A stretch of 64,000 bases of DNA from Isoetes taiwanensis (Eukaryota > Streptophyta > Lycopodiopsida > Isoetales > Isoetaceae), in assembly GCA_021234155.1 (NCBI GenBank), contig JAJEKV010000094.1:3020535-3084534 (forward strand), written 5' to 3'. The notes under the pieces were generated by a model, which saw only the letters and a list, made by a program, of their open reading frames with translations, made no database searches and had not been told where the DNA came from. This document shows positions 43,444 through 55,189 of this stretch, in pieces. A program made the position numbers and the translations under genes. The stretch's first letter is position 1. Each line of letters starts with the position of its first letter.

Positions 43444-43799
43444 AAACCAAGATCTATAAAATAAATTAATCCGGCTCCATCTATGTCCCAGTAGAGCCCT
43501 TCTAATGCATTGACTTCGCAGAGAGGTGAGATTTTCCTTGAATGTTCATAAGCTTTCATCCATAAGGCCCTCTGAAGGCCCTTTGTTTTCAAAGCATAGG
43601 CCGTGTATACCATTTGTGCAGGCTTTTTCTCAGACTTTGACCCAAAAACGACAGATATTCTTTATTTGTGATGCTCCTTTAGGTATTAGCATGCTGGCGG
43701 AACCTATGGCGAAGCATTATCTTGGCAGATTTGTGAGCTATGGCGGCTGGCCATTCTGTGAATTTTCACTCATTTTGTAGGGCTGTTGCAAGAAGCCTA

Positions 43800-46080
43800 G
43801 ACCCATTCCAACTGATTTATCAGAGCTTGCAAAGTAAAGTGTCTAGAGTCGTCATTCGTAGTCCTACTCTGAATTGAAAATAGGTCAGAAGGATTGTTCT
43901 GTAGTACAGTAGGTGCAGTTTTGGAAAGTGCAGTAGGCTTCGCTTCATCATTATCTAGATATGTAGGAGCTCTGCAATTCTCCCAGCGAGATTGAAAGTT
44001 CTTCCCAGGAGGATGATAGTAGCAGGCAAATGAATTTTGGTTTTTGTCTGCATTTTGATTAAACATGCAAATCCTATGGCTAGAGCTGGTCTAGCACAAA
44101 TCCGGGTGGCACTTTGATTTCAACGTCCTGTAAATTTCAATTTTCTGGCAGTCCATTGCTTGCAGGACATATTTATTTATCCAGCTTTACTTTCTGAGGA
44201 TTGGACTTGCAAAAGACTTTTTATTCTACTTTTTCTATAAGCACATGAGCTAAGTAAATTAAGCACTTGGAGTTCAACTCCAAAATACTTCAGTAACACA
44301 TGTAAGTTGTTGTCTTTGGTTCCATTCATAACAACATAAAAATGATGGTTTAGGCTTTGCTACTTTTCCAGAGTCAATTGTTGCCCTTAGAGAAGGGATC
44401 TAAGCTTTGGAAAAGAGCTGCAGAATAAGTAGCCCAAAATAAGTGCTGAATTTAATTTGCTTTTTTAGAGATATCTTAGTACAGCTAAACAGTGGCAACA
44501 ATGAGCCAAACATTTTATTCAAGTTAGTTCTGATTATATGCCCATTATTATATTATTTCATTGATGTCTAAATCAAGATCATCTTATCATTGATATTTAA
44601 TTAACCTTCGAAAGAAGAATAGACCTATCATAGTTATTCTTGGGAATTTGTGCTATTGCACTTAACAAATACATGGTTTCCTGTCCAGTTATTGCCTTAA
44701 TATGTTCACTTAATGTTTGTGCTTATTCAAACTTAGCATGTTTGGAACCATGATATTTAACAATGCTTATCGATGATGTGCAAATTGGAAAGAATCAGAC
44801 AAATATCAACTACAATGCAAATTGTATTCAGAAATCTATAATACAATGCAAATCCGTAAGCAAAAGAATACCAAATCATCACTACGACGTGAATCTATAA
44901 AGGAAATAATGCAAAACAAAAGTATACTTCTTTCATGAAGTAGAACAAATGGATTTTTCTATGTGGATATATATACACATATATTTGCCTGTGAATCCAA
45001 ATTAACACTCTACTCAACAATCAATTTGCAAGTTTACTACACATGGCTCTCGAATAAATATACAACCAATTTAACCTCTACTACTTCTCCATGAGAGCAA
45101 CGCTAAACTCAACAATTAATTTGCAAGTTTAGTTCACATGGCTCTCTAATAAATATACAACCATTTTAACCTCTGCCACTTTTCAATGATGCATTGAGTA
45201 AACAAATGTAGAAGGAAAAGGAAAAAATAGCTATGAGTGACCCACATTATATGTTCGGATATAAAGGCAAAAGAATTGTAGGTACCTCAGCCATGTTTAA
45301 ATTGCATCAAGGTCTCCATGAAAATTTTTATCCAAATTAACATTTGTTGCATTATACAAAAGAAGGTCATAAATAAAACCTAGCATTTGAGAGGAGGGGA
45401 GTTGAAAGGGGAGGTGACATTTGACTCAAATTGCACAACATTAAATGGAGTATATATATAGCCATTAACCTAACTATAATTGGGTAACTAACCATGGTTT
45501 GTATTGTCTATTTTAAATTCTTGCTTTTCATTCTCTCCAAGTGGATGTCAGTGTATATTTAATTAGAATACTGTCCTATATATTTTGTTGTTTCTCAATG
45601 TTGAACATGCCTAGTATTAAAATTTGCAAAATAGTAGATGCCCATGAACACTTAATCAGGTCGTACAAATTTCCATGTGAATATTCTAGCATTTTTGATG
45701 ACACTTGGCCCGTTGCACCCATCAAAAGAATTATGCAAGAATGATACTGTTTGAAATGAATTAAAATATAATAGATTGCATCCGCATAGACAAATTAACG
45801 AACCTGAGTATAATCTTTTAATGAAGGAGATTCCTTGCAAAAGGAAATGCAAAAAAAAGATAGTCTTTGGAATTTTAAACTGAAGAAGGGCTGCTCTAGA
45901 AGGTCAATATGGATGACACTCGCCTTCTCTAAACCTCCCCTATATAATGGCCATAGGTCCACAACATCTTACAACATGTTGGAGGGAGAAACGAGATCTT
46001 CAGATGGAAAAGAGGGCATACATGCAAACAACAATGAGGACCACAATTACCTAAAGCAATACTTAGAATGTACATTCTAA
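43800..46080. other. AT-rich spacer with a direct duplication
   Basis: No gene is recognised. A block of about 105 bp at 45000-45085 recurs at 45109-45185 (CAATTTGCAAGTTTA, CACATGGCTCTC, AATAAATATACAACCA shared). Confidence 0.5.
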
Positions 46081-46688
46081 ATAAGTTTTGGAATGCTAGG
46101 GCTTTAGAAATGGTAAAGCCGACACACTACAGAACTCAGATTAATTTTATGCTTGGCAGGGTATAGTACCTGTTGGCACATTTACCCATTAAAAAACACA
46201 GAATGATTGGATCAATTCGTATAGGAGCGATCCGCCTCAGAATTAAGACATGCAATTGGGCCTATGAAGAACGAGGAGGATCTGCCGATGTTGCCAACTG
46301 AGAGTTATTGAAGATGAGTGCTATGCTTTGTAGAACTACCCAGCATTTGGGCCTACCAAGGCACCTTATGTCAGGTCAGTTACACTAGTGGCAGCACTAG
46401 CATCATATCTCCAGGAGGTAATTGACATGTGAACTCTCTTTGTCACTACATCAAAATGCACAAATGTACTGTTTATCAGCAAGCTTATTACTGCAAAGGG
46501 TCTCTTGAAAACTCTTTGGGATATAGTTTTTTTAATCTTCGATAGTAATAGATATGTCGTTTCTTTGTATGGTCCTATATGCCTTTTTGGTCTCTGTCTA
46601 TTCTATTATATTATATTCTATTCTATTCTTCTTGTCTAGTCTGTTGGGTGAACAGATTATCACAAAAAATATGGAGAATAATAAAGAG

Positions 46689-46720
<32 letters not shown>
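46080..46720 (+). mobile_element. Old LINE 3' fragment ending in poly(A)
   Basis: At about 46200-46330 the plus strand encodes IGAIRLRIKTCNWAYEERGG and then, after frame damage, a CCQL...IEDECYAL zinc-knuckle-like block similar to that at 20.7 kb. The segment ends in a 26-nt A run at 46695-46720 preceded by AATAAAGAG. Frames are broken. The pair of fragments suggests one old LINE family. Confidence 0.5.
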
Positions 46721-47585
46721 GGGGGACTTAACTAGTCAGGACAACAATCTTACTAGCCAATCAAACTACTGCAGTCAATCCTTTAGTAGCTTAATCATTC
46801 TATGCAGTGTCTTGAGCTTAGGATAAATATAGTGCATCATATCCAGGTCTATACAAGTTTCCTAACTTTAAATAGATAAAATACTTTTGTTTTCATACAA
46901 TACAATACTTTCTTACCTCTAAAACTCATACTAAGTATGCCTTTTCATACGCCATATCTTTTACTTTTGCATGTATATTCAACCATAGGTTTAACTTTAT
47001 GCATGTATTTCCACATGTCGTAACTCTTTTAAAGTTTACATGCACTTCCTGTCAAATCATGCATGAAGATTTACTCTATAACATACTCTTGTTTTCATTT
47101 TCCCTTTTTTTTAACAAAAATACCATGTTTACTCCCATTCATGGTTTCATAACTATCTTTCTACTATATCCAGTTCTGAAACCAACATTGATTCAGTTGA
47201 GAGTTTTGCTTTTTCAGCCAACAAAATCATTTTTAAGCAAACTATGCTAAAACTAGGAACACCTGTACTTAGATATTAGTTATCTGGCACAAACCAACAT
47301 ACACAAGCTGCAAATGAAAGGCTTAAACATCATCACACTTTAATTTCTGTTTGAGCGCGATGCACTACATGTAAGTTCGGAGTTTTCTTTGAGCCATTTA
47401 AGTTACAAAAACATTAAAATACCAGAGGTTTCATTACTTCTCCTCCTATCTTTCCGCTTATCATGGCATATACAAAATTGCCTACTTATCAAACTTGAGA
47501 TTCTTGCAAAGTCCACATATTCGATTCAATTCATCCTTTTGAGTCCGAACTCCTCATAACAACAAAAAAGGAAAGCACAATAGTA
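46721..47585. other. AT-rich spacer
   Basis: Nothing recognisable as a gene, RNA or element end. Confidence 0.45.
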
Positions 47586-47603
47586 GAAGAAATTCCACGT
47601 ACC

Positions 47604-47790
47604 TGCAGTCAATCAAGTAAACGTTAGCAATAGGCTTGGTAACGATACAAGGGCCAAAGGTACATTGGAAATTTCTTGGCTCTTCGTCCTTCATCCATTG
47701 TACCTTTTTTTTGCCCTTGATTCGTTCAAGCTCAGATAAAATGAAAGGAAATACTGGACAACCATATAATACCAATAAGAATAACTGGTT
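47604..47790 (-). CDS. Possible exon, unknown gene
   Basis: A minus-strand frame reads with protein-like composition (CPVFPFILSELERIKGKKK, WMKDEEPRNFQCTFGPC, KPIANVYLIDC) and ends at a GTACG donor near 47604. It may belong to one gene with the 48.0-48.35 kb block. Family unknown. Confidence 0.3.
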
Positions 47791-48030
47791 CTGAAACTCT
47801 GTTAACTATTTACAACAGCTGTTACAAATCATCATAACAAGTCAGGGCAGCATATTTATTTCGAGGCCTGCTATTCCTCATGTTTACCTTTGGGTCCTAA
47901 ATTTTTAGTATTAAATAGTCTATTTTCTTAAACCAACCTTAAGCAGCTGTAATATACTGCGTTGAATCCACAGGTCATTATGATCCTTTATCTAATCTGA
48001 CCTCCTAGTAAAAAAGAAACTTATTTTTCA

Positions 48031-48354
48031 TTACCTGAGCTTCATCTTCATCAGATGATACTTCCAAGTCATGTTGCGTTTCAGGAACAAAGTATTCTGT
48101 GCTGGGATTCGCCGTGGGATAACCACCTTGCTGCCTATTAAAACCACTGCTTCTTTTAGCAACTGCCCTATATTGCTATCATCGTATCCCCTTTTGGGTG
48201 CATAGCCACGGCCTCTGCCTCTCCTTTCCATTTCTATTTCTTTAAACTTTACTTCGCTATCACACCAAGCAAGTTCCCTTCTCAGACTTTCACAAAGCCG
48301 CTCCTCTTTGTCTGAGCAAACACTTTCACAACCGCTTCCAGAACTGCCTCCCAT
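48031..48354 (-). pseudogene. Possible frameshifted exon, unknown gene
   Basis: From the ATG at 48354 the frame encodes a Gly/Ser start, an acidic helix (SDKEERLCESLRRELAW) and an Arg/Gly-rich stretch (ERRGRGRGYAPKRGYDD). Near 48165 the protein-like reading moves to another frame, with GFNRQQGGYPTANPSTEYFV and an acidic SSDEDEAQ ending exactly at a GTAATG donor near 48035. So either a frameshift has occurred or an intron lies between. No domain is recognised. Confidence 0.35.
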
Positions 48355-48932
48355 TCCTACAGTTCTGTTTAATAGCGGGGGTTATTGCTGGTCATAAAGA
48401 CCAGTTGGCTTACCAGTTGCAAATCCGACCCCTGCCATCTCTGGTAACCCATATCATGTATCGAGAATCTGAACCCTAGACATCTCTATTTAATTTTGGC
48501 GACTTATCGCCTTATATTAAGCCCCTTAACATATTTTAAGGGGCTAGGGTTATGGTCATATATAAATACCCTTAGTATTAACACCTTCCCATACGATAAT
48601 CAACTGCCAAATTGATTCTAGCTTATACACCTAGGTCATAGCATACACCCTTTGCCCACAAAGTCATTACATGCTTAAGTCTTATACTCCCAATATTATA
48701 TGTTTGCCTAACCTTCATTCCTGATAGTTTTCCTACCATGTAGATAATGAGTGTGCAAACATTAAGCATCTCCTTTTATAAAAAAAAAACCCTACCTCCA
48801 TCCGTAGGATTGTACAAAGAACCCCTGTATCATAAACTGCTTACTGTAACCATAAGGTGAGTAGACCCCTACTAGTTACAGTAGGGGAATTACCCAACCT
48901 TTCCTATAGAATTGAATTTCTGTCATACATGT

Positions 48933-49300
48933 CTATTTTTGAACCAAATTAGTATAACAACAGTGCCCCTTTAGCATTTGCAACAATGTGTTGACATCAT
49001 ATTTTAATCCAGGGAATTCTTTGGCTCCGATGTATTTGAACACCCTTCTTTCTACTCCCATTTTATCAAATCCATTGCTCACGAACTTGTTTATCAGCTC
49101 CTGAATATCTCGTGCAGCATTCATAGGATCGCTATTTACATACATGCATGGCATTATCTGTGAAAGAATCACGTTTCGGGCTTGAAAATATGGTCTACAG
49201 CTTGCTGCATGTACGAATTTCATGGCCTCAAAGGGAAGATATTCCCTTTTATCATATTTAGTGGTCTGGAAGATGCCAAGCCCTGTTATATTTAAGAAGT
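48933..49300 (-). pseudogene. Reverse-transcriptase C-terminal fragment, Penelope-like (tentative)
   Basis: The minus-strand frame begins near 49300 with TKYDKREYLPFEAMKFVHAA, then S..P....NVILSQI, and then a helical block with DIQELINKFVSNGF and VERRVFKYIG. The order YDKR - Phe-rich strand - His-x-x-Ser - SQ - Cys/Ser - Asp-x-x-x-Leu - x-x-x-Gly-Phe is what I recall for the segment after the RT catalytic core in Penelope-like and related elements. The catalytic YxDD core is not found nearby. A frame change near 49300 links to a further block up to 49531. Assignment is by motif memory only. Confidence 0.4.
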
Positions 49301-49539
49301 TTGCTAGATATTTCGTCTCCTTCTTAACACTAGAGTTGTTACTGGAACTATCCTGGGTTCATCCACCAGAATTGGTCCAGCATACCCTCTGCCACTTAAA
49401 CCCAGATATCTAACAAGAGAAATTTCCATTTCATAAGATACCACCACCTTTGGAATCTTCACTTGATTCTTTATGGCTATGGAGAATTTCAGGACCAATG
49501 GATTTACTGATATGTTGTGGTGATTGCCCAAATCTTATA

Positions 49540-51360
49540 GAATTCAGCAGTTTTTACGCCAGGCCAGAACTGCATTTTCTAAACTTTCTAGCATAAAGGG
49601 GTCCAAACATTTCTAAAATTGAAAGTAGTTGATGTTTTATTATAAAACATGTTGATTTGCATGTTTTCATGTGTCGCTGCTATTAGATGACAGTATATGA
49701 AGTTGTCAAACCATATTTAGCTCAAAAAAGCTGTTTGAGGTTGTGAATTGTTTCTTCTTTATTATAACAAGTTTTGACGTAAGACTTGTGGCCATAAATT
49801 GTCAACTCTAAGAGCTATAATTCAATAATTTTTTTGAAGTCTCCATAAGTCGCGTTGATCTCAATTTTCATAAAAGAAGATTCGACACAGAATCCAGGAC
49901 AAAAATAGAACTAAAATGGTGTAAGTAAACTCATGTATAAGCTTTCTAAGGGCAATAAATGATGCATTCCATACATTCCACTTACTACATAATAAAGAAT
50001 GTTATCAACTTAAATATGGTGAATAACTATGTATTCTTTATATTTAGAAGTGGTTGTCAGTATACAAAATTGGAGCTTAGTTAAGGTAATAGTACAAAAA
50101 ACTCATCTTTTATGATTGGCAATATTGTTTTTATGAATGTGACCCTTGCTTGGCAATATAGACATGAATTTCATGTTAAAAGTAACACATTATGTAGAAG
50201 ATTTGATTTAAAATAGAAATGGACCATTTCTAATTTGTACTTAGGCTTGCCATATTTTAAAGCAAGATAACATTCTTTTTCAACTCATGATTGACAAAAC
50301 ATGTGATACAAGTACAAAAATATAGTTTGTATCGTCTTAGTGCAGAACATACGATGAAATCTTCTTATTTTTTACTATCATAAACTTAGGACACATGTTT
50401 GCTACTTAGGAGTTCCTATTTTAGGTATAATAATAGTAACTTTAGCTTGTCTTTCATGATAGACTATAATTTTTATGGACTTAAGCTTCATTGGCAACAT
50501 AGATTTCCAATTTGATGTCAAAAATAACATACTACTACATCTAAGACATGAATATAAATAGGCATAGACAATTATGGTCCACAATTAGATGAATTGGGTA
50601 TAGAAGTAAATCTCTTTAAGTATCATTACCAATTCTATTTATTGTTCATTTGTCACTTATACAATGATATGGTGATTTTCTACCTTCTCTAATATACTTT
50701 TTGTAAGAATAAGTGGAGATTCATATAGGTTTAATTTGCTTGTGCTTCAACATTACCATTAAATAAGGCAATTCTAGCAATTAACTAATTTTTTCAAATA
50801 GAATACTATACATGGAATCTATATATTCTTAAGGTGAGTTTAAAACCAATTAAGATGATGATGTTCTGGATTTTTGAATGATCCTAAGCCATGTGAACCA
50901 ACAGTAGAAAACAGACGTAGCAGTCTAACTTTATTTTTCATAGTTATAGCTTTTTATATTTGTTCTTCGTTCTTTTGCATTACTTCGACAACTTGAGAAG
51001 TTTGAAAATACAAGTTTTGAGTTCACCATTCAATGCATAGGTTTATGAAATCCATGGAACGCGTAATCTAACAGATAACTTGGAATGGACACTAGAAAGT
51101 TTACTCTAAACCTCAAGATAATGAGCATTGATTATTTTTAATGAATGGAGTGGTTCATAAGGTGCTTATATCCCACAATTGAAACTGAAATCGATTAAGA
51201 TAAGGGAGTTCTTAATTTTAAAAAGAAGGTGGACCAGTAATGGTCCCAGGAAAACAAACCTTTCTTGATTTCTTGTGAACAAACGCTGTGCTTTTTTAAC
51301 GTGTTTGTTTTTAAAGTGATTTCGTATTATGGCAACCTTTCTTTGCAAATATCTGAGATA
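49540..51360. other. AT-rich spacer
   Basis: No gene or element end is seen in this stretch, which would be intronic if the flanking minus-strand exons belong together. Confidence 0.45.
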
Positions 51361-51371
51361 GTATAACCCAT

Positions 51372-51585
51372 CTACATAGGGTATATCTCTTTGCGCTCTG
51401 GTACTATAACTGTAAATTGATGGCAAAGAAAGTCATCTTTGGGATCATAATCCTCCAGCCCGAGATACTTAGGCCTTCCTTTCTTAGGACCAACATAATG
51501 CGTTTCAGCAGCTGGAGGAGCCATCGACTTGCGAATACTACTAACCACATCATCAACTTCCTCAGGTGTTATCAAGCCTCTCCAC
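51372..51585 (-). CDS. Possible exon, unknown gene
   Basis: Behind a TTTAACACTAG acceptor (minus) the frame encodes LITPEEVDDVVSSIRKSMAP, then a Lys/Gly/Pro stretch (VGPKKGRPKYLGLEDYDPK), stopping at 51372. The composition is protein-like. No family is recognised. It may be the last exon of a gene or a decayed piece. Confidence 0.3.
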
Positions 51586-52039
51586 CTAGTGTTAAAGGAA
51601 TCTATCTATTGTCACCTTCCTTAACATTCATCATATACGTAATCAAACTTCACATACATATCCAGGGCTTAAGCATCAATTGAATTACTAGTTGAGAAAC
51701 TTATATACCAGCTCATTCATTATAGCTATTAATTTAGTAAAGTCTAAATCAGAACTCTCCATTGATGCTAAAGATACATCCAGAGTTTCCATGGAATGTT
51801 TTCTGGAAAGAGTATATCATTCAGGAATTAGTTTCCGAGTTGCATAAGACAGAGAAATCAACAATGTAAGAGAATGTAAGGAAAGGGCAAAACATGCCCT
51901 TTCAAGAAGGATTGTAAGTATTTAGGTCTTCGTTCCTGCTGCAAGTATTCCATGGTCAACCCATGGTCTTTTTTGAGTAAGGTTTTATTTATTGTTCCAT
52001 GGTCAAACCATGGTCATTACTATTGTTTAATGGGACATT

Positions 52040-52345
52040 TTAATGATTGCCATAATCTTTGTTGTCTTCGTCCTCGCTGTCGTCGTATATTAAATGCATT
52101 AATGATGTATTTTCGATGTCTTGGTCTAACACCTTATCACTCTCCCCCACTTTTGTGTTGAGCATAGGCTCAACACACAATTGTTTAGTGCGGTTTTTAT
52201 GGGCAAAGTGCACCTCACGGAAGTTGTTGTTGAAATGTGTAATATTTTGTCTGCGTTTTCCAGCCAAGGCAAGGGTATCATCCACATATGCCTTAGATGC
52301 TTCATGCAAAAATCCTCATATAGCCATTTCTTCAAAGAGTTGTAT
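52040..52345 (-). pseudogene. C-terminal piece of an ORF split by LINE 2 (tentative)
   Basis: On the minus strand, directly beyond the 5' end of LINE 2, a frame reads ...NIYNSLKKWLYEDF, then shifts and continues with HEASKAYVDDTLALAGKRRQ and an acidic end, YDDSEDEDNKDYGNH. I propose it is the other part of the ORF at 61128-62188, which is truncated by the LINE's poly(A). The YVDD here is probably coincidental, as no RT motifs flank it. A plausible but diverged target duplication (TATTTCGAGGGAAGA against TAACTTCAGGAACAG) is the only junction evidence. Confidence 0.35.
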
Positions 52346-52359
52346 ATATTTCGAGGGAA

Positions 52360-53389
52360 GATGAAAGAGGATGCCTACAAAGTTGCTGCAGTAATCAATA
52401 GGCAGTACAATGTTCTGGTGGCGGCCGCAGACTCGGCAAAGGCTGGTGTCCTTACAGCATGGAGGAGGACGATTCCAGTGTCATTTACTCAGGTTGACAG
52501 ATTTGGCCGGTGGATCATAGTCAAGTGGTTTGATAAAGGGCAAGAATGGGGATTGGTTAATGTGTATGCGCATAATCGACCACGTCAGAGAGGTGCATTG
52601 TGGGCTTCTTTGCGTTCCAAATTATTGAGGTTAGGCTCCCCTGTTGCATGGATCATGGTGGGTGATTTTAACATGGTTGAGCTTGAGCAAGACAGATGTG
52701 GCAAAGTTGCAGAGATAGTGCAGGGCTTTGAACGGGAGCAATGGCACCGCTTAATGCAAGATTGTGGCTTCATAGAAGGTGAGGGTCCCTCAAGTTTTAC
52801 TTGGTGTAATGGCTGGTTGGGTGGTGGTAGAGCATATGCAAGACATGATAGAGGCTACTATAATGCTTTGGTAGCAACCCTGTTGCCTGCTTTTCATCGT
52901 GAGAACCTCTTGAATACTGCAATTTCTGACCATAATCCACAGTATTTCTCTTGCTCTCATACGGTGGTGCATGCTGCCTCTAAGACATATTTCAAGCTGA
53001 ATACATTTTTCTTGAAGGATGATGATTTTGTGGCAGGCTGTAGACAGACGTGGTTCACTTCTTTCTCTCGACACAGGGGCATGGCAGGTATCGTTGATGC
53101 TCTCACTGCTGTGAAGTCTTTTGCTAAAGGTTGGGGTCGTGAATGGGCTGCTGCTCACCGGAGCCTTCTGCTGACTCTTTATCGACAACTTGAGGCATGC
53201 AGGTCTGTTGCCCCATCAGATGGTCATGTGGAGAAGCAAATTTTGTGTAGCATTAGGCGGATGGAATCTGAGCGGGTGCACTTTGCTCGCATTAAAGCCG
53301 GGTTGCAATGGTTCAGGAGGAGGGAGACCGGCCGTGCGTGTTTTTTCTTCAGAGCCGCCAAAACAAGAAAGCTAGTTTGCATCTCTTGA
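52360..53389 (+). pseudogene. LINE 2 endonuclease segment
   Basis: The AP-like endonuclease is recognisable: VNVYAHNRPRQRGALW, then IMVGDFNMVE (GDFN motif), SSFTWCNG, a RHDRGY block, and AISDHNPQYF (SDH motif). The frame then runs through the linker to the RT (KAGLQWFRRRETGRACFFFRA) and stops near 53389. The N-terminal ~35 residues, including the catalytic Glu region, are lost or altered. Confidence 0.8.
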
Positions 53390-53599
53390 TCTCTGCAGAC
53401 TCGGGATGGGCGTGTTGTTTCAGATCCAAATGAGCTTAGAGGCTTTTGCATAATCACTTTTTCAGCTTTCTTCACTGCTTCGGCGTCTTCCCTTTCGGTC
53501 CAGATTTTCAAAGCGGCCTTGCTTGCTAAGGTTCATCCTATAGTCACCAATGAGCAAAGGGCCATTTTAGAGGCCGAGATCAGCGGAGAATGATTTACC

Positions 53600-54404
53600 C
53601 GAGGCCACATTTTCTCGAAGAGGGGCAAGTGTCCGGGTCTTGATGGTATTCCATTGGAGTTTTTCCAGAGTATTGGGATTGGCTTGGTGCGGATGTGTAT
53701 GATGCTTTCGGAATTTTAAAAAGACAGAGGCACTGGACAAAATCCTCAACTCGGTTGCATCTCCCTTATTCCAAAATGTAAGGATCCCTTCCATTTCAGA
53801 TTGGCCCCCATTACTTTGTTGTCCTCGGTATACAAGATCTTTGCTAAAGCTTTTGCTCGAAGCTTTGTGGCGTGCTTCACAGAGTCCATCTCCTCCACCG
53901 GTCGGGTTTCTTGCCTCACGGTGTATCTTGAATAATGTGGCAGCAGCATATGAGGGTCTCTATTGGGCTAGAATGCATGGTTACCCCATTGTATACTTGA
54001 AGTTTGGATTTTACAAAAGCATATATGCGATTGTTGGCCGAGTTTCTGGGCGATGCCTTTTACGTCTTGGTTTTGGTGCCCGGTTCGCAGATGTTGTTAT
54101 GAAACTTCATTATTACGCTTTCGTTCTTGATTTCTTTTTCAAGGAGAACCATCAACATTTTTCGTGGTGGGGCGTGGCATTCGCCCGGCGTCGTCCTTTG
54201 GCACACCGCTTTTTACAATTGTGGCGGAGATTCTTTCTCGTATTCTCTCTTCTTACGGTCGCGGGGAAGGCATCCCGCATGGTCTTCCCATGAATAATGG
54301 TTCACAAGAGATCCATGTCGGTATCGCGATGACACTTTCTTGTTCTTAATGGCTGATGAGCAGAATTTGCAGAATGCCATTTCCTTGTTGGACAGTTTCT
54401 CTTT
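53600..54404 (+). pseudogene. LINE 2 reverse transcriptase, N-terminal part
   Basis: The frame is repeatedly shifted. Recognisable RT motifs are GKCPGLDGIPLEFFQ (about 53626), LIPKCKDPFHFR (53768), the fingers/palm segment around 53940-54060, and a shifted RGIRPASSFGTPLF (54172). In place of the usual [FY]ADD the sequence reads YRDDTFLFLM near 54322, so the catalytic Asp pair survives but Ala is Arg. The segment ends at the CACTA insertion. Confidence 0.75.
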
Positions 54405-54419
54405 CACTACAAGAGAAGG

Positions 54420-55110
54420 GGTCCATTAGTGTCATTGATTGTGTCAATTTTGGGGCTAAAATTGCAACTCCAATTTTTTTGATCACTGACGCTATGGATG
54501 ACCACGGCCAGTGACACAAATATGGCATTTAGAATGTCATATATAATGTCAGCACCTTTGTCACCTATAACGTCAATGGCAACGCCACCTATAACGTCAC
54601 ATTTATCGTCAGTGGCGACGTCAAATATAGTGTCACTTATAACGTCGCAATTAACCTCATTGGCAATGTCATATGTAAGGTCATTGATAACACCATTCAT
54701 AATGCAAAAAAATTTGTCAGAAATTATGCCATATATACTGCCGGCTCTAATATCAACTTTAATGTCACTCATAAAGTCATAAATAATGCCATCTATTTTC
54801 TTAAGATCAATGTCACTCATAAAGGCATAAATAATGCCATCTATTTTCTCAAGTTCATTGTCACTCGTAAAGGCATAAATAATGTCATCAATGTTTTCAA
54901 TATCATTGTCATTTATATTGTCAATATTATTGACAATATATTGTCAATATTAATGACAACTTTATTGTCAATATGAATGTCATTTATTGATGCATTGTTA
55001 CCACATATATAGTGGCACTACTTATGCCACTAGATGAGATATTTCTATCATTAAATGTTAAATGTTTAAATGCCACTGTTTATGTCTTGCTTACGGTCAT
55101 ATAATGTCAT
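54420..55110. repeat. Left subterminal repeat array of the CACTA element
   Basis: AATGTCA, ACGTCA, TTGTCA or ATGCCA recur every ~18 bp, alternating with TATA-rich spacers. In En/Spm such arrays bind the transposon protein TNPA; a similar role is inferred. A long Asp/Ile-rich frame on the minus strand is produced by the repeat and is not a gene. Confidence 0.8.
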
Positions 55111-55129
55111 TTAGATGTGATTGTGTGTC

Positions 55130-55185
55130 AAGCTAGATGGAATTAAGGGGATTTGAACCCCCTGCCAGGATAAGCAGAGCCAGTG
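55130..55185 (-). ncRNA. tRNA-like T-arm motif in the CACTA element
   Basis: On the minus strand CTGGCAGGGGGTTCAAATCC is followed by CCTTAATTCC: a perfect T-arm (GGGG-TTCAAAT-CCCC) followed by an acceptor-like strand. No matching 5' half is found. It is a decayed piece similar to those at 24.4 and 38.2 kb. Confidence 0.35.
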
Positions 55186-55189
55186 TTTC

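Noticed and set aside
52250-52300. YVDD motif suggesting a reverse transcriptase on the minus strand
   Set aside because: No other RT motif flanks it, and the segment reads better as the end of an unknown ORF.
54407-54820. 137-codon Asp/Ile-rich minus-strand ORF
   Set aside because: Generated by the 18-bp periodic GTCA repeats of the CACTA subterminal array.
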